Assembly (NCBI GenBank): GCA_050251635.1
Contig: JBFWML010000071.1
Coordinates: 1 to 5,527, forward strand
Source of the DNA: JBFWML01 sp050251635
GTDB lineage: Bacteria > Campylobacterota > Campylobacteria > Campylobacterales > SZUA-545
Length of the DNA: 5,527 nt
Reading direction: 5' to 3'
Shown: positions 1 to 5,521 of the stretch, one piece after another
Numbering within the stretch: position 1 is the stretch's first letter
Layout of the letters: the number at the start of each line of letters is the position of its first letter
The notes under the pieces: model-generated
The model's database searches: none
What the model was told of the DNA's origin: nothing
The model's input: only the letters and a program-made list of their open reading frames with translations
Made by a program: the position numbers and the translations under genes

Positions 1-1
1 C

Positions 2-277
2 TCAGGCTTCCCTAATTCGTTGAGCGTCAATGCTGCATGGAACGCCCCTGTGCAAGAAGCCGAGGGTGTTGACCGGGCCATGGCAATCGTCCTTGAACCG
101 GGTAGCCGGGGCCAGTGGTTTACAAAGGCAGGCACGGGTGCCGATGTCAACAACACGATTATTGCCGGACCGGCAAGCCGTGGCGTAACCGACACAAGCG
201 CCGATATCAACACCAACACAAGCTGGCTTTATAGTCCGGGTTCGGGCACCATCACAACTCGAACGACTGCTTATTAA
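2..277 (+). CDS. C-terminal fragment of an exported or pilin-like protein (5' end outside window)
   Basis: The reading frame is open from the first bases of the window to a TAA at 275-277, so this is the last ~91 codons of a gene that starts upstream. The TTG at 20 need not be the true start. The visible part is rich in Gly, Ala, Thr, Ser and Asn, has two or three Trp residues and no Cys, and has no hydrophobic segment. It ends in a Thr-rich tail, GTITTRTTAY. Such a composition suits an extracytoplasmic beta-rich domain, for example the globular end of a type IV pilin or pseudopilin. The pilin idea rests mainly on context: the next two genes resemble an ABC permease and a TPR-like partner found with pilus systems. 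The diagnostic N-terminal prepilin helix would lie outside the window, so the function is not established. The next gene starts 11 nt downstream, which suggests one operon. Confidence 0.6.
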   Translation, partial: SGFPNSLSVNAAWNAPVQEAEGVDRAMAIVLEPGSRGQWFTKAGTGADVNNTIIAGPASRGVTDTSADINTNTSWLYSPGSGTITTRTTAY

Positions 278-288
278 TAGATAGGCTG

Positions 289-1020
289 ATGGTTTTATTC
301 TTTGCCCGGACGCTCTGGCGTTCGGGCCTTCTTAAGGCGATTCTCTTTCTTCTGGTTCTTTCTTCCATTATCTCCTTTTTTCTGTCTTTGGCCGATATCG
401 GTCAACCGTACAAGCTTTTTTGGGATTTGATGCTGACGTCACAGGCTTTTTGGCTGCATCTGCTCATGCTGCTTTGGGCCTATGAGTTGGCCAAATCCGA
501 ACAGCTGCTTAAACTCGCCCGGCTGCCCCTTTCTGCGCCCATAGGCCGGGGCCGATATGAGGCGGCACGGTTTGGATCGCTGCTTTTAGCCGTGCTTCCC
601 CTTGCCGTGACGCTGTTTGCGGTCAATGCTGCTGTGGCATCCTGGGCGGTTGCGTGGCAGGGGGTGCTTTATGGGTTGTCGGCCTGCTTGGCGGGGTTTT
701 TGGCGTTGGCGCTGTCGCGCTTTTTCGCTCCCGCTTCCTGTGTGCTCTACTCGGCGGCGCTGGTTATGATCGGCTATGGGCTTGATGAGTTCTATCTCTA
801 TGCTTCGCCTGAGGGGGGAGGTTCCGTATGGGCTTTTCTTGCCGGAGTGCTCTATGTAGCGCTGCCCAACTTCTCATTTTTTGATCATCAAAGCGCTTCG
901 GTTGCCGGTGCGGCACCCGGTTTTTTGATTTTTGCGCTGTTTCCGGCTCTTTATGCAGTGTTGCTGGGCGGAGCGCTGACGGCGTTGTCGGTCTGGCGCT
1001 TTAAAAAACAGGCGCTCTGA
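289..1020 (+). CDS. polytopic inner-membrane protein, ABC-2 type permease-like
   Basis: A 243-aa, very hydrophobic protein with about seven predicted membrane segments, at roughly residues 14-36, 44-66, 97-119, 123-146, 150-170, 178-195 and 209-236, and a basic C-terminus (WRFKKQAL). Two features resemble ABC-2 family permeases. A cytosolic loop after the second segment has the pattern 'LLKLARLPLSAPIGRGRYEAAR' in part (residues ~73-94), like the 'PISR..Y..gR' loop of exporters of the NosY/YhaP kind. An 'ALPNFSFFD' motif (191-199) sits near the end, like the 'LPN-x-x-F' motif of the same group. No ATPase is encoded with it in the window; one might lie upstream. The ATG at 289 is preceded by only a weak Shine-Dalgarno (ATAGG, 281-285), which fits translation coupled to the upstream gene. 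Its TGA shares one base with the next ATG (TGATG). The membrane nature is secure; the ABC-2 assignment is moderate. Confidence 0.85.
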   Translation: MVLFFARTLWRSGLLKAILFLLVLSSIISFFLSLADIGQPYKLFWDLMLTSQAFWLHLLMLLWAYELAKSEQLLKLARLPLSAPIGRGRYEAARFGSLLLAVLPLAVTLFAVNAAVASWAVAWQGVLYGLSACLAGFLALALSRFFAPASCVLYSAALVMIGYGLDEFYLYASPEGGGSVWAFLAGVLYVALPNFSFFDHQSASVAGAAPGFLIFALFPALYAVLLGGALTALSVWRFKKQAL

Positions 1021-1715
1021 TGCGGATTTTTGCGCTTTTGGCGGCCGCCGTGTTTTTGGCGGCGGCTTTGGCGCCCAGGCCTCAGGCTCAATCGGCCCCG
1101 CCGAGCGCGCTTTTGTTTGCCGATCCCGGGTTGCTCAGCGCCGTCAGCGGCTTTGGCCGGAGTCTTGCAGGGGATTATATTTGGCTCAAAAGCCACCGCA
1201 TTGACGAGACGGCCTTGGGGGAGAAGGCCGATGCGGCTGTTCTTGAGCGCGTCACCCAGACCCAAATCGCGCTCGATCCGCACTTTACGGTTCCGGTTCA
1301 CTATGCGGCGGGCTATCTCGCCTCTGTCGCCCAAGAGCCCATGCGCGCTCTAAAACTGCTTCATCTCTCACAGCAACACAACTCTGATCGCTTTGATCTG
1401 CTCTTCCATGAAGCCATGATTCGACTTTCCTATGGGGTGCCGGACAGCGGCGATCGGATGATGGAACTTGCCGCGAAAATCGAGCCGATGCCGGAAAAAA
1501 CCAAGATGCTCGGCGCGATCAAAGTTGACGATTGGTTTTTAGAGGTGCTGGCCTATGTGAGAACGCGGGAGGGGCGCAGCGAACTGATCGCCGATGATTT
1601 GCAACGGTTGCTGGAGCAGACAACCCACCCGCAGCGGCGGGAGCGGATCTTAAAGCAGCTTGCCCTTATCCAAGCTCCCCCAAAGAGGCCTCAATCCGGG
1701 CAATCTCCTCTTTGA
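1020..1715 (+). CDS. secreted or periplasmic TPR-like helical protein, partner of the upstream permease
   Basis: A 231-aa protein with an N-terminal signal sequence: MR, then a hydrophobic core to about residue 18, then an Ala/Pro/Gln stretch suitable for cleavage near 24-26. The mature part carries 'GRSLAGDYIWLKSHR' (46-60) and 'IALDPHF' (83-89), followed by Ala- and Leu-rich helices (~93-155). This resembles a family of tetratricopeptide-like proteins with an 'l...G....aDllWlr ... LDPhF' signature, which are encoded beside ABC-2 permeases and type IV pilin genes in Deltaproteobacteria and relatives. The partner role is inferred from that pattern and from the one-base stop/start overlap with the permease gene, which implies translational coupling. 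The last ~16 codons (tail PPKRPQSGQSPL) overlap a convergent minus-strand gene. No lipobox Cys is present, so it is probably soluble in the periplasm or held by an uncleaved signal anchor. Confidence 0.85.
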   Translation: MRIFALLAAAVFLAAALAPRPQAQSAPPSALLFADPGLLSAVSGFGRSLAGDYIWLKSHRIDETALGEKADAAVLERVTQTQIALDPHFTVPVHYAAGYLASVAQEPMRALKLLHLSQQHNSDRFDLLFHEAMIRLSYGVPDSGDRMMELAAKIEPMPEKTKMLGAIKVDDWFLEVLAYVRTREGRSELIADDLQRLLEQTTHPQRRERILKQLALIQAPPKRPQSGQSPL

Positions 1716-1890
1716 GCGTTTCACAGGCGACGGCTTTGGTCAGGTAGGCTTCTAAAAGCTGCTTTGCGCTGATATTTTCGCCGCGTTTGCGCAGCTCGTC
1801 TAAGGCCTTGGTGATGAGATCGCCGCTTTTTTCGTGTAGCGTAATCTCGTAGTTTTTGCCTTCGACTTTGATAGTCTGCTGTCGATTCAT
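1666..1890 (-). CDS. small helical protein of unknown function, 74 aa
   Basis: I do not recognise a named family. The frame runs from ATG (1890-1888) to TAA (1668-1666). The product is highly charged, has no membrane segment or signal peptide, and has a single Cys at residue 56. Residues 5-20 (TIKVEGKNYEITLHEK) look like a short beta hairpin. Residues ~22-72 look like two or three amphipathic helices separated by 'RGENISAKQ', ending in a heptad-like Leu/Ile pattern (LKEEIARIEASLGEL) that suggests a short coiled coil. The protein-like composition, and the fact that the frame fills the gap up to the divergent acl promoter, argue that it is real. It overlaps the 3' end of the convergent TPR-like gene by 50 bp. 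There is no good Shine-Dalgarno at normal distance: a GGGG at 1904-1907 is 13 nt upstream and could pair with the CCCC touching the start codon. A candidate -10 on this strand is TATATT (1944-1949), without a clear -35. Confidence 0.6.
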   Translation of the reverse strand: MNRQQTIKVEGKNYEITLHEKSGDLITKALDELRKRGENISAKQLLEAYLTKAVACETLKEEIARIEASLGELG

Positions 1891-1936
1891 GGGGCAAATC
1901 TTACCCCTTTCGCCCTTAGTGCCGATCCTCTGATTG

Positions 1937-2050
1937 TGTTACGAATATATACATCACGAAAGCTAGATGTTACGTATTTTCCCAGCAATCAAAAAATTAT
2001 CTTTTCTTTTCTCTCAACATTTCTTGGTAAAACGCTTCGGATGTTACAAT
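1937..2050 (+). promoter_or_regulatory. divergent AT-rich intergenic region with extended -10 promoter of the acl operon
   Basis: Between the minus-strand 74-aa gene and aclB lies a ~186-nt gap (1891-2076) that is clearly more AT-rich than its surroundings. The best promoter match is an extended -10, TGTTACAAT (2042-2050; hexamer TACAAT at 2045-2050). It is preceded by T-rich runs around 1998-2025 and only a weak -35 (TTCTTG, 2021-2026, 18-bp spacer). A weak -35, T-rich upstream tracts and a strong -10 are typical of housekeeping promoters in Campylobacterota. Transcription would start near 2057, giving a ~20-nt untranslated leader just long enough for the ribosome binding site. TGTTAC also occurs at 1937-1942 and 1968-1973, which might be upstream regulatory or secondary promoter sites. 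The promoter was assigned by eye. Confidence 0.55.
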
Positions 2051-2065
2051 TCTACAAACCCATCC

Positions 2066-2071
2066 AAGGAG
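2066..2071 (+). promoter_or_regulatory. ribosome binding site that fixes the GTG start of aclB
   Basis: AAGGAG (2066-2071) lies 5 nt before GTG at 2077. The frame is open further upstream and includes an in-frame ATG at 2041, but that ATG falls inside the proposed -10 element and has no Shine-Dalgarno. The sequence after the GTG (AQRAIREYD) matches how AclB subunits normally begin. Together these select 2077 as the start. Confidence 0.85.
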
Positions 2072-2076
2072 ATACG

Positions 2077-3381
2077 GTGGCACAAAGAGCGATTAGAGAG
2101 TATGACGGCAAAGCCCTCTTCTCGAAAGTCTGGGATAGCTATTTCGGTGACGCTTTTAACTATGCGTTTAAATCGGTTCTCGTTACTTCCGGTAACGATC
2201 TGAATGAAAAAGCCAAAGAGAATGCGTGGCTTAAAAGCGATGCGTTAGTCGCCAAGCCCGATATGCTGTTTGGCAAGCGCGGCGTCAACGGACTGGTTCA
2301 GTTTAAGGTGAGCAAACCCGGCGATGTTAAGCTGGCCGATTCGGTCAAGTGGATCGACGAAAAGTCCAAGGATGTCACCACCCTCAAAAGCGGTCAGTCG
2401 GGCAAGTTGACCCACTTTGTGGTCGAGCCCTTTGTGCCCCATGAGCAGTCGCAGGAGTATTACATCTGCGCCACCACGGGCGATGAAACCGACAGTCTGT
2501 TTCTCAGCGCCCACGGCGGTATCGAAGTGGAAGAGAACTGGGATAAGGTCACCGAGATCAAAATCCCCGTGGACGCGACCGATGCAGCGATTGCCGATCT
2601 GATCAAGAAAAATATTCCTTCCGATGTGGCCGACAAAGCCCGCTTCGGCGAATTCGCGGTGCGTTTTTATAACTTCTTCCGCGATATGCACTTTGCGTAC
2701 CTGGAGATCAACCCGATCGTGATGGTCGAAAACAACGTCTATCTGCTCGACCTTGTGGCCCGCGTGGACGACACCGCCGGGTATTTGATGGCCAAAAACT
2801 GGGGCGACATGGAGTACCCCACGGCGTTTGGCATGGCGGAACTCAGCCCCGAAGAGAAGGCGATCAAAAGCGCGGATGAAAAGTCCGGCGCCTCTTTGAA
2901 GCTGACCATCCTTAACCCCAAAGGCCGCGTCTGGACGATGGTGGCCGGCGGCGGCGCGTCGGTGGTGTATGCTGACACGATTGCCGACCTGATCGGTGTG
3001 AATGAGCTGTCCAACTATGGCGAGTATTCGGGCAACCCCACCACCGACGAAACGCGCTTTTACGCTGAAACCGTTATCGATCTGATGACCCGCGAAAAAC
3101 ATGTCGGCGGTCAGGGCAAGATTTTGCTCATCGGCGGCGCGATCGCCAACTTTACCGATGTAGCCAAAACCTTCACCGGCATTATTCAGGCCTTTGAAAA
3201 GATGGCAGACAAAATGAAAGCGGTCGGCACCAAAATTTACGTGCGCCGCGGCGGCCCCAACTACGAAATCGGCCTGAAAAACATTAAAGCGGCCGCCGAG
3301 AAACTGGGCCTACCCATCGAAGTTTACGGACCCGAAACCCACGTCACCGACATCGTGCGCATGGCGCTGGAAAGCAAGTAA
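2077..3381 (+). CDS. aclB: ATP-citrate lyase, small (beta) subunit
   Basis: This is the small subunit of ATP-citrate lyase (EC 2.3.3.8), the cytosolic rTCA enzyme that converts citrate + CoA + ATP to acetyl-CoA + oxaloacetate + ADP + Pi. The 434-aa product corresponds to the N-terminal part of animal ACLY. Residues 1 to ~240 form the ATP-grasp fold related to succinyl-CoA synthetase beta, with the metal/nucleotide motif EINPIVM at 210-216. Residues ~285-434 form the citrate-binding domain. This carries MVAGGGASVVYADT (from 288), NELSNYGEYSG (309-319) and the citrate-contacting VRRGGPNYE (389-397), all nearly identical to the human enzyme. The length is normal for bacterial AclB. The GTG start was chosen from the AAGGAG site at 2066-2071; an ATG-initiated form from 2041 would add 12 atypical residues. 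C-ending codons are common (AAC, ACC, GGC), consistent with high expression. It is the first gene of the aclBA operon, driven by the promoter near 2042-2050. No frameshift or missing motif was seen. Confidence 0.97.
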   Translation: MAQRAIREYDGKALFSKVWDSYFGDAFNYAFKSVLVTSGNDLNEKAKENAWLKSDALVAKPDMLFGKRGVNGLVQFKVSKPGDVKLADSVKWIDEKSKDVTTLKSGQSGKLTHFVVEPFVPHEQSQEYYICATTGDETDSLFLSAHGGIEVEENWDKVTEIKIPVDATDAAIADLIKKNIPSDVADKARFGEFAVRFYNFFRDMHFAYLEINPIVMVENNVYLLDLVARVDDTAGYLMAKNWGDMEYPTAFGMAELSPEEKAIKSADEKSGASLKLTILNPKGRVWTMVAGGGASVVYADTIADLIGVNELSNYGEYSGNPTTDETRFYAETVIDLMTREKHVGGQGKILLIGGAIANFTDVAKTFTGIIQAFEKMADKMKAVGTKIYVRRGGPNYEIGLKNIKAAAEKLGLPIEVYGPETHVTDIVRMALESK

Positions 3382-3385
3382 GGAG
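3379..3385 (+). promoter_or_regulatory. ribosome binding site of aclA overlapping the aclB stop
   Basis: TAAGGAG (3379-3385) contains the aclB stop codon and ends 5 nt before the aclA ATG at 3391. The core and spacing are the same as for aclB. A ribosome terminating on aclB would stop on the aclA initiation site, which suits balanced synthesis of two subunits of one complex. Confidence 0.85.
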
Positions 3386-3390
3386 ATATT

Positions 3391-5235
3391 ATGTCAGCCC
3401 TTTTTACTAAAGAAACACAAGCCATTTTCTGGAACAACAACGCCAGTGCCATCCAGCGTATGCTCGACTACGACTATGTGATCGGGCGCAAAACCCCGTC
3501 GGTTGCGGTGATCGTTTCGCCCACCAGTCACGCCAAGTTCGAGAAGTTCTTTTTCGGCACCAGCGAAGTGGTCGTCCCCGTTTACCGCACGACCGCCGAA
3601 GCGGTCAAGGCGTTCCCCAAGGCGGACGTGCTGCTGAACTTCGCCTCCTTCCGTACCGCCTATGACGTCACGATGGAAGCGTTGGCCTATCCGTCGCTCA
3701 AAACCATTATGGTTACCGCCGAGGGGATTCCCGAGCGCATGGCCCGCACCATGAACCACGCGGCCAAAAAGGCGGGCAAGCTGATTATCGGCCCCGCAAC
3801 CGTGGGCGGCATCGCGCCGGGCGCCTTTAAGATCGCCAACGTCGGCGGCACGCTGGAAAACATCGTCAGCTCCAAACTCCACCGCGCCGGAAGCTGCGGT
3901 CTGGTGACCCGCTCGGGCGGTCTGTTTAACGAGCTTAGCAACATCATCGCCATCAATGCCGACGGCATCGCCGAGGGCGTGGCGATCGGCGGCGACCGCT
4001 TTGTGGGTTCTGTTTTCATTGATCATATGCTGCGCATGGAGCAAAACCCGCAGGTGAAATATCTGCTGCTGCTGGGCGAAGTGGGCGGCACCGAAGAGTA
4101 CAAGATCATCGAGGCGGTTAAATCCGGCCAGATCAAAAAGCCGGTGATCGCTTGGTGTATCGGCACGATCGCCAAGCATTTTGCCACCAGCGTACAGTTT
4201 GGACACGCGGGCGCTTCGGCCAACGCCGATGCGGAAACCGCCGCCGCCAAAAATGAGGCAATGAAGGCCGCCGGCATCCATGTGCCCGAAAGCTTCAACG
4301 ATTTGCCCCGCGTCATCAAAGAGGTTTACGGCAACCTGCTCAAATCCGGCGTAGCCCAGCCGATCGTCGAGCCGGTTGTTCCGAACATCCCCGAAGACTA
4401 CGCCAAGCTCAAAAAAGAGGGCAAGGTCCGCAAGGGCACCGAGTTTATCTGCACTATCAGCGACGATCGCGGCGATGAAGCCACCTACTGCGGCGTTCCC
4501 ATCAGCGCCGTTGCCACGCCGGACACCGGTTATAGCATCGGCGATGTGATCAGTCTGCTGTGGTTTAAGAAGCGCTATCCCAAGTGGGCGACCAACTTCA
4601 TTGAAACCGTGGTTAAAACCGTGGCCGATCACGGTCCCGCAGTTTCCGGCGCCCACAACGCCAAGGTCACCGCCCGCGCCGGTAAAAACATCACCGACTG
4701 CGTCATCTCCGGCATCCTGACCATCGGCCCCCGCTTCGGCGGCGCGATCGACGATGCGGCGAAATACTTTAAATATGCCTACGAGAACAATCTCACTCCC
4801 GAGCAGTTCTTGGAACATATGAAAAAGCAGGGGATTCCGATCCCAGGCATCGGTCACCGTATTAAATCGGTGCGCAATCCCGATCTGCGCGTCAGCGGCT
4901 TGAAGAAATATGTAGCCGAGAACTTCCCGGCCACCCCGCTGCTCGACTACGCGCTGGAAGTGGAAAAGCTGACCACCTCCAAAAAGGACAATCTGATCCT
5001 TAACGTGGATGGCACCATCGGCGTATTGATGGTCGATATGTGGCACGCGCTCGGTTATCCTGAAGACGAGATCGACATTTTCATCAACTCCGGGGCGCTC
5101 AACGCCTTCTTCGTATTGGGCCGCGCGATCGGCTTTATCGGTCACGCGCTGGATGAAAAACGGCTGGCGATGCCCATGTACCGCCACCCGTGGGACGACA
5201 TTCTATACGACATCCACGAACCCGAATCCCTCTAA
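3391..5235 (+). CDS. aclA: ATP-citrate lyase, large (alpha) subunit
   Basis: This is the large subunit of ATP-citrate lyase, 614 aa, equivalent to the C-terminal part of human ACLY. It receives the phosphoryl group, forms citryl-CoA with AclB, and cleaves it. Residues ~1-145 are the CoA-binding domain of the succinyl-CoA synthetase alpha type (GPATVGGIAPG from 134). Residues ~150-330 are the ligase domain (TRSGG 173-177, GEVGGTEEYK), with the phosphohistidine motif FGHAGA and the active His at 272. Residues ~345-614 are the citrate-synthase-like lyase domain. Its catalytic set is complete: His414 (DHGPAVSGAHN), His489 (GIGHR) and Asp540 (NVDG) match human H900, H975 and D1026, with identical spacings of 75 and 51. 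The C-terminal motifs GHALDEKRL and YRHPWDDI are also intact. It lies 9 nt after aclB with a strong Shine-Dalgarno, in one operon, and is followed by a terminator. The length is normal and no damage was seen. Confidence 0.98.
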   Translation: MSALFTKETQAIFWNNNASAIQRMLDYDYVIGRKTPSVAVIVSPTSHAKFEKFFFGTSEVVVPVYRTTAEAVKAFPKADVLLNFASFRTAYDVTMEALAYPSLKTIMVTAEGIPERMARTMNHAAKKAGKLIIGPATVGGIAPGAFKIANVGGTLENIVSSKLHRAGSCGLVTRSGGLFNELSNIIAINADGIAEGVAIGGDRFVGSVFIDHMLRMEQNPQVKYLLLLGEVGGTEEYKIIEAVKSGQIKKPVIAWCIGTIAKHFATSVQFGHAGASANADAETAAAKNEAMKAAGIHVPESFNDLPRVIKEVYGNLLKSGVAQPIVEPVVPNIPEDYAKLKKEGKVRKGTEFICTISDDRGDEATYCGVPISAVATPDTGYSIGDVISLLWFKKRYPKWATNFIETVVKTVADHGPAVSGAHNAKVTARAGKNITDCVISGILTIGPRFGGAIDDAAKYFKYAYENNLTPEQFLEHMKKQGIPIPGIGHRIKSVRNPDLRVSGLKKYVAENFPATPLLDYALEVEKLTTSKKDNLILNVDGTIGVLMVDMWHALGYPEDEIDIFINSGALNAFFVLGRAIGFIGHALDEKRLAMPMYRHPWDDILYDIHEPESL

Positions 5236-5246
5236 AACCTCTTCCC

Positions 5247-5290
5247 GTGCGGGGCGAAAGCCCCGCGCCTGCGTCTCTTTCCTTCTTTTT
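5247..5290 (+). terminator. Rho-independent terminator of the acl operon
   Basis: It starts 11 nt after the aclA stop. A perfect 7-bp GC stem, GCGGGGC / GCCCCGC (5249-5255 and 5260-5266), is closed by a GAAA tetraloop. A T-G wobble and one more G-C pair extend it to 5247-5268. The following tract is pyrimidine-rich (CTCTTTCC, then CTTTTT ending at 5290), but the T-run begins some 7 nt after the stem, so termination may be imperfect. The A-run just after it (5292-5298) supplies a T-run on the other strand, so it may also act in reverse. Confidence 0.8.
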
Positions 5291-5291
5291 C

Positions 5292-5351
5292 AAAAAAAGT
5301 GTAAAAATCTTCCAAAAACCCCTTGACTCCCTCCCCATTTTCTTGTAGAAT
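5292..5351 (+). promoter_or_regulatory. strong sigma70-type promoter with A-rich upstream element, probably rRNA operon promoter
   Basis: TTGACT (5323-5328) and TAGAAT (5346-5351) are each 5/6 matches to the -35 and -10 consensus, separated by the ideal 17 bp. Directly upstream are A-runs at 5292-5298, 5303-5307 and 5314-5318, spaced about one helical turn apart, like an UP element. Downstream of the -10 is a C-rich discriminator (CCGCCC, 5353-5358), typical of promoters under stringent control. The start of transcription should be near 5358-5360. No open reading frame with a credible start follows, so the transcript is non-coding at least to the window end. Confidence 0.75.
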
Positions 5352-5402
5352 TCCGCCCTACCAAACGACGGGGGCCTCGAAAGAGAAACCTGACGCCTTG
5401 GC

Positions 5403-5414
5403 AGTTCCTTGACA
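5403..5414 (+). promoter_or_regulatory. boxA-like antitermination element
   Basis: AGTTCCTTGACA matches the classical rRNA boxA (TGCTCTTTAACA) at 8 of 12 positions, and it sits ~45 nt after the predicted transcription start, where Nus-factor boxA elements occur in rRNA leaders. The same bases contain a perfect -35 hexamer, TTGACA (5409-5414), with GATAAA (5431-5436) 16 bp further on, so a second promoter is an alternative reading. Confidence 0.45.
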
Positions 5415-5425
5415 ACTAAGCAAGC

Positions 5426-5465
5426 CAAACGATAAAACGGAACAGCTCCGTTCGTTTGACGAACG
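5426..5465 (+). other. pair of mutually exclusive hairpins in the leader
   Basis: One structure pairs CAAACG (5426-5431) with CGTTTG (5453-5458) and AACGGA (5436-5441) with TCCGTT (5447-5452), leaving an ATAA bulge and an ACAGC loop. The other pairs CGTTCG (5449-5454) with CGAACG (5460-5465) around a TTTGA loop. They share bases 5449-5458, so only one can form at a time. The pairing is seen directly; any role in processing or antitermination is inference. Confidence 0.55.
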
Positions 5466-5485
5466 TTAAAAACATAAACAATCCC

Positions 5486-5521
5486 GACTTCAATGTCTTC
5501 GGATATTGAACGTCTTATTTT
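5486..5521 (+). other. cUUCGg-capped hairpin followed by a T-rich tract
   Basis: A 9-bp stem, TTCAATGTC / GATATTGAA (5489-5497 and 5502-5510, one G-U pair), is capped by the extra-stable TTCG tetraloop closed by C-G. It extends by three more pairs, GAC / GTC (5486-5488 and 5512-5514), across a bulged C at 5511. TTATTTT follows (5515-5521). It could be a precursor-processing stem, a folding nucleus for the leader, or a weak terminator or attenuator. Confidence 0.6.

Noticed and set aside
951..1334. Minus-strand frame of 127 codons across the permease/TPR-like junction
   Set aside because: The product is Arg- and Lys-rich without structure, and it overlaps two better-supported coupled genes. 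A 107-codon plus-frame shadow at 1030-1353 is rejected for the same reason.
1936..1957. CRP/FNR-like palindrome (GTG ... CAC) upstream of aclB
   Set aside because: Only the outer GTG/CAC and a few central bases pair. The half-sites match neither the CRP nor the FNR consensus well.
2245..3102. Minus-strand open frame (285 codons) opposite aclB
   Set aside because: It is a shadow of the aclB codon pattern with no recognisable motif, and aclB is certain on the plus strand.
3394..5187. Very long minus-strand open frame (597 codons) opposite aclA
   Set aside because: It mirrors the codon pattern of aclA in the antisense frame. The product is rich in His, Gly, Asp and Val with no coherent domain, and aclA is unmistakable. 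Long antisense frames are common opposite highly biased, GC-rich genes.
5135..5428. Minus-strand 97-codon frame covering the terminator and promoter
   Set aside because: It spans the aclA end, the terminator hairpin and the promoter, and its composition is low-quality (K-runs from A/T tracts). It is not credible as a gene.
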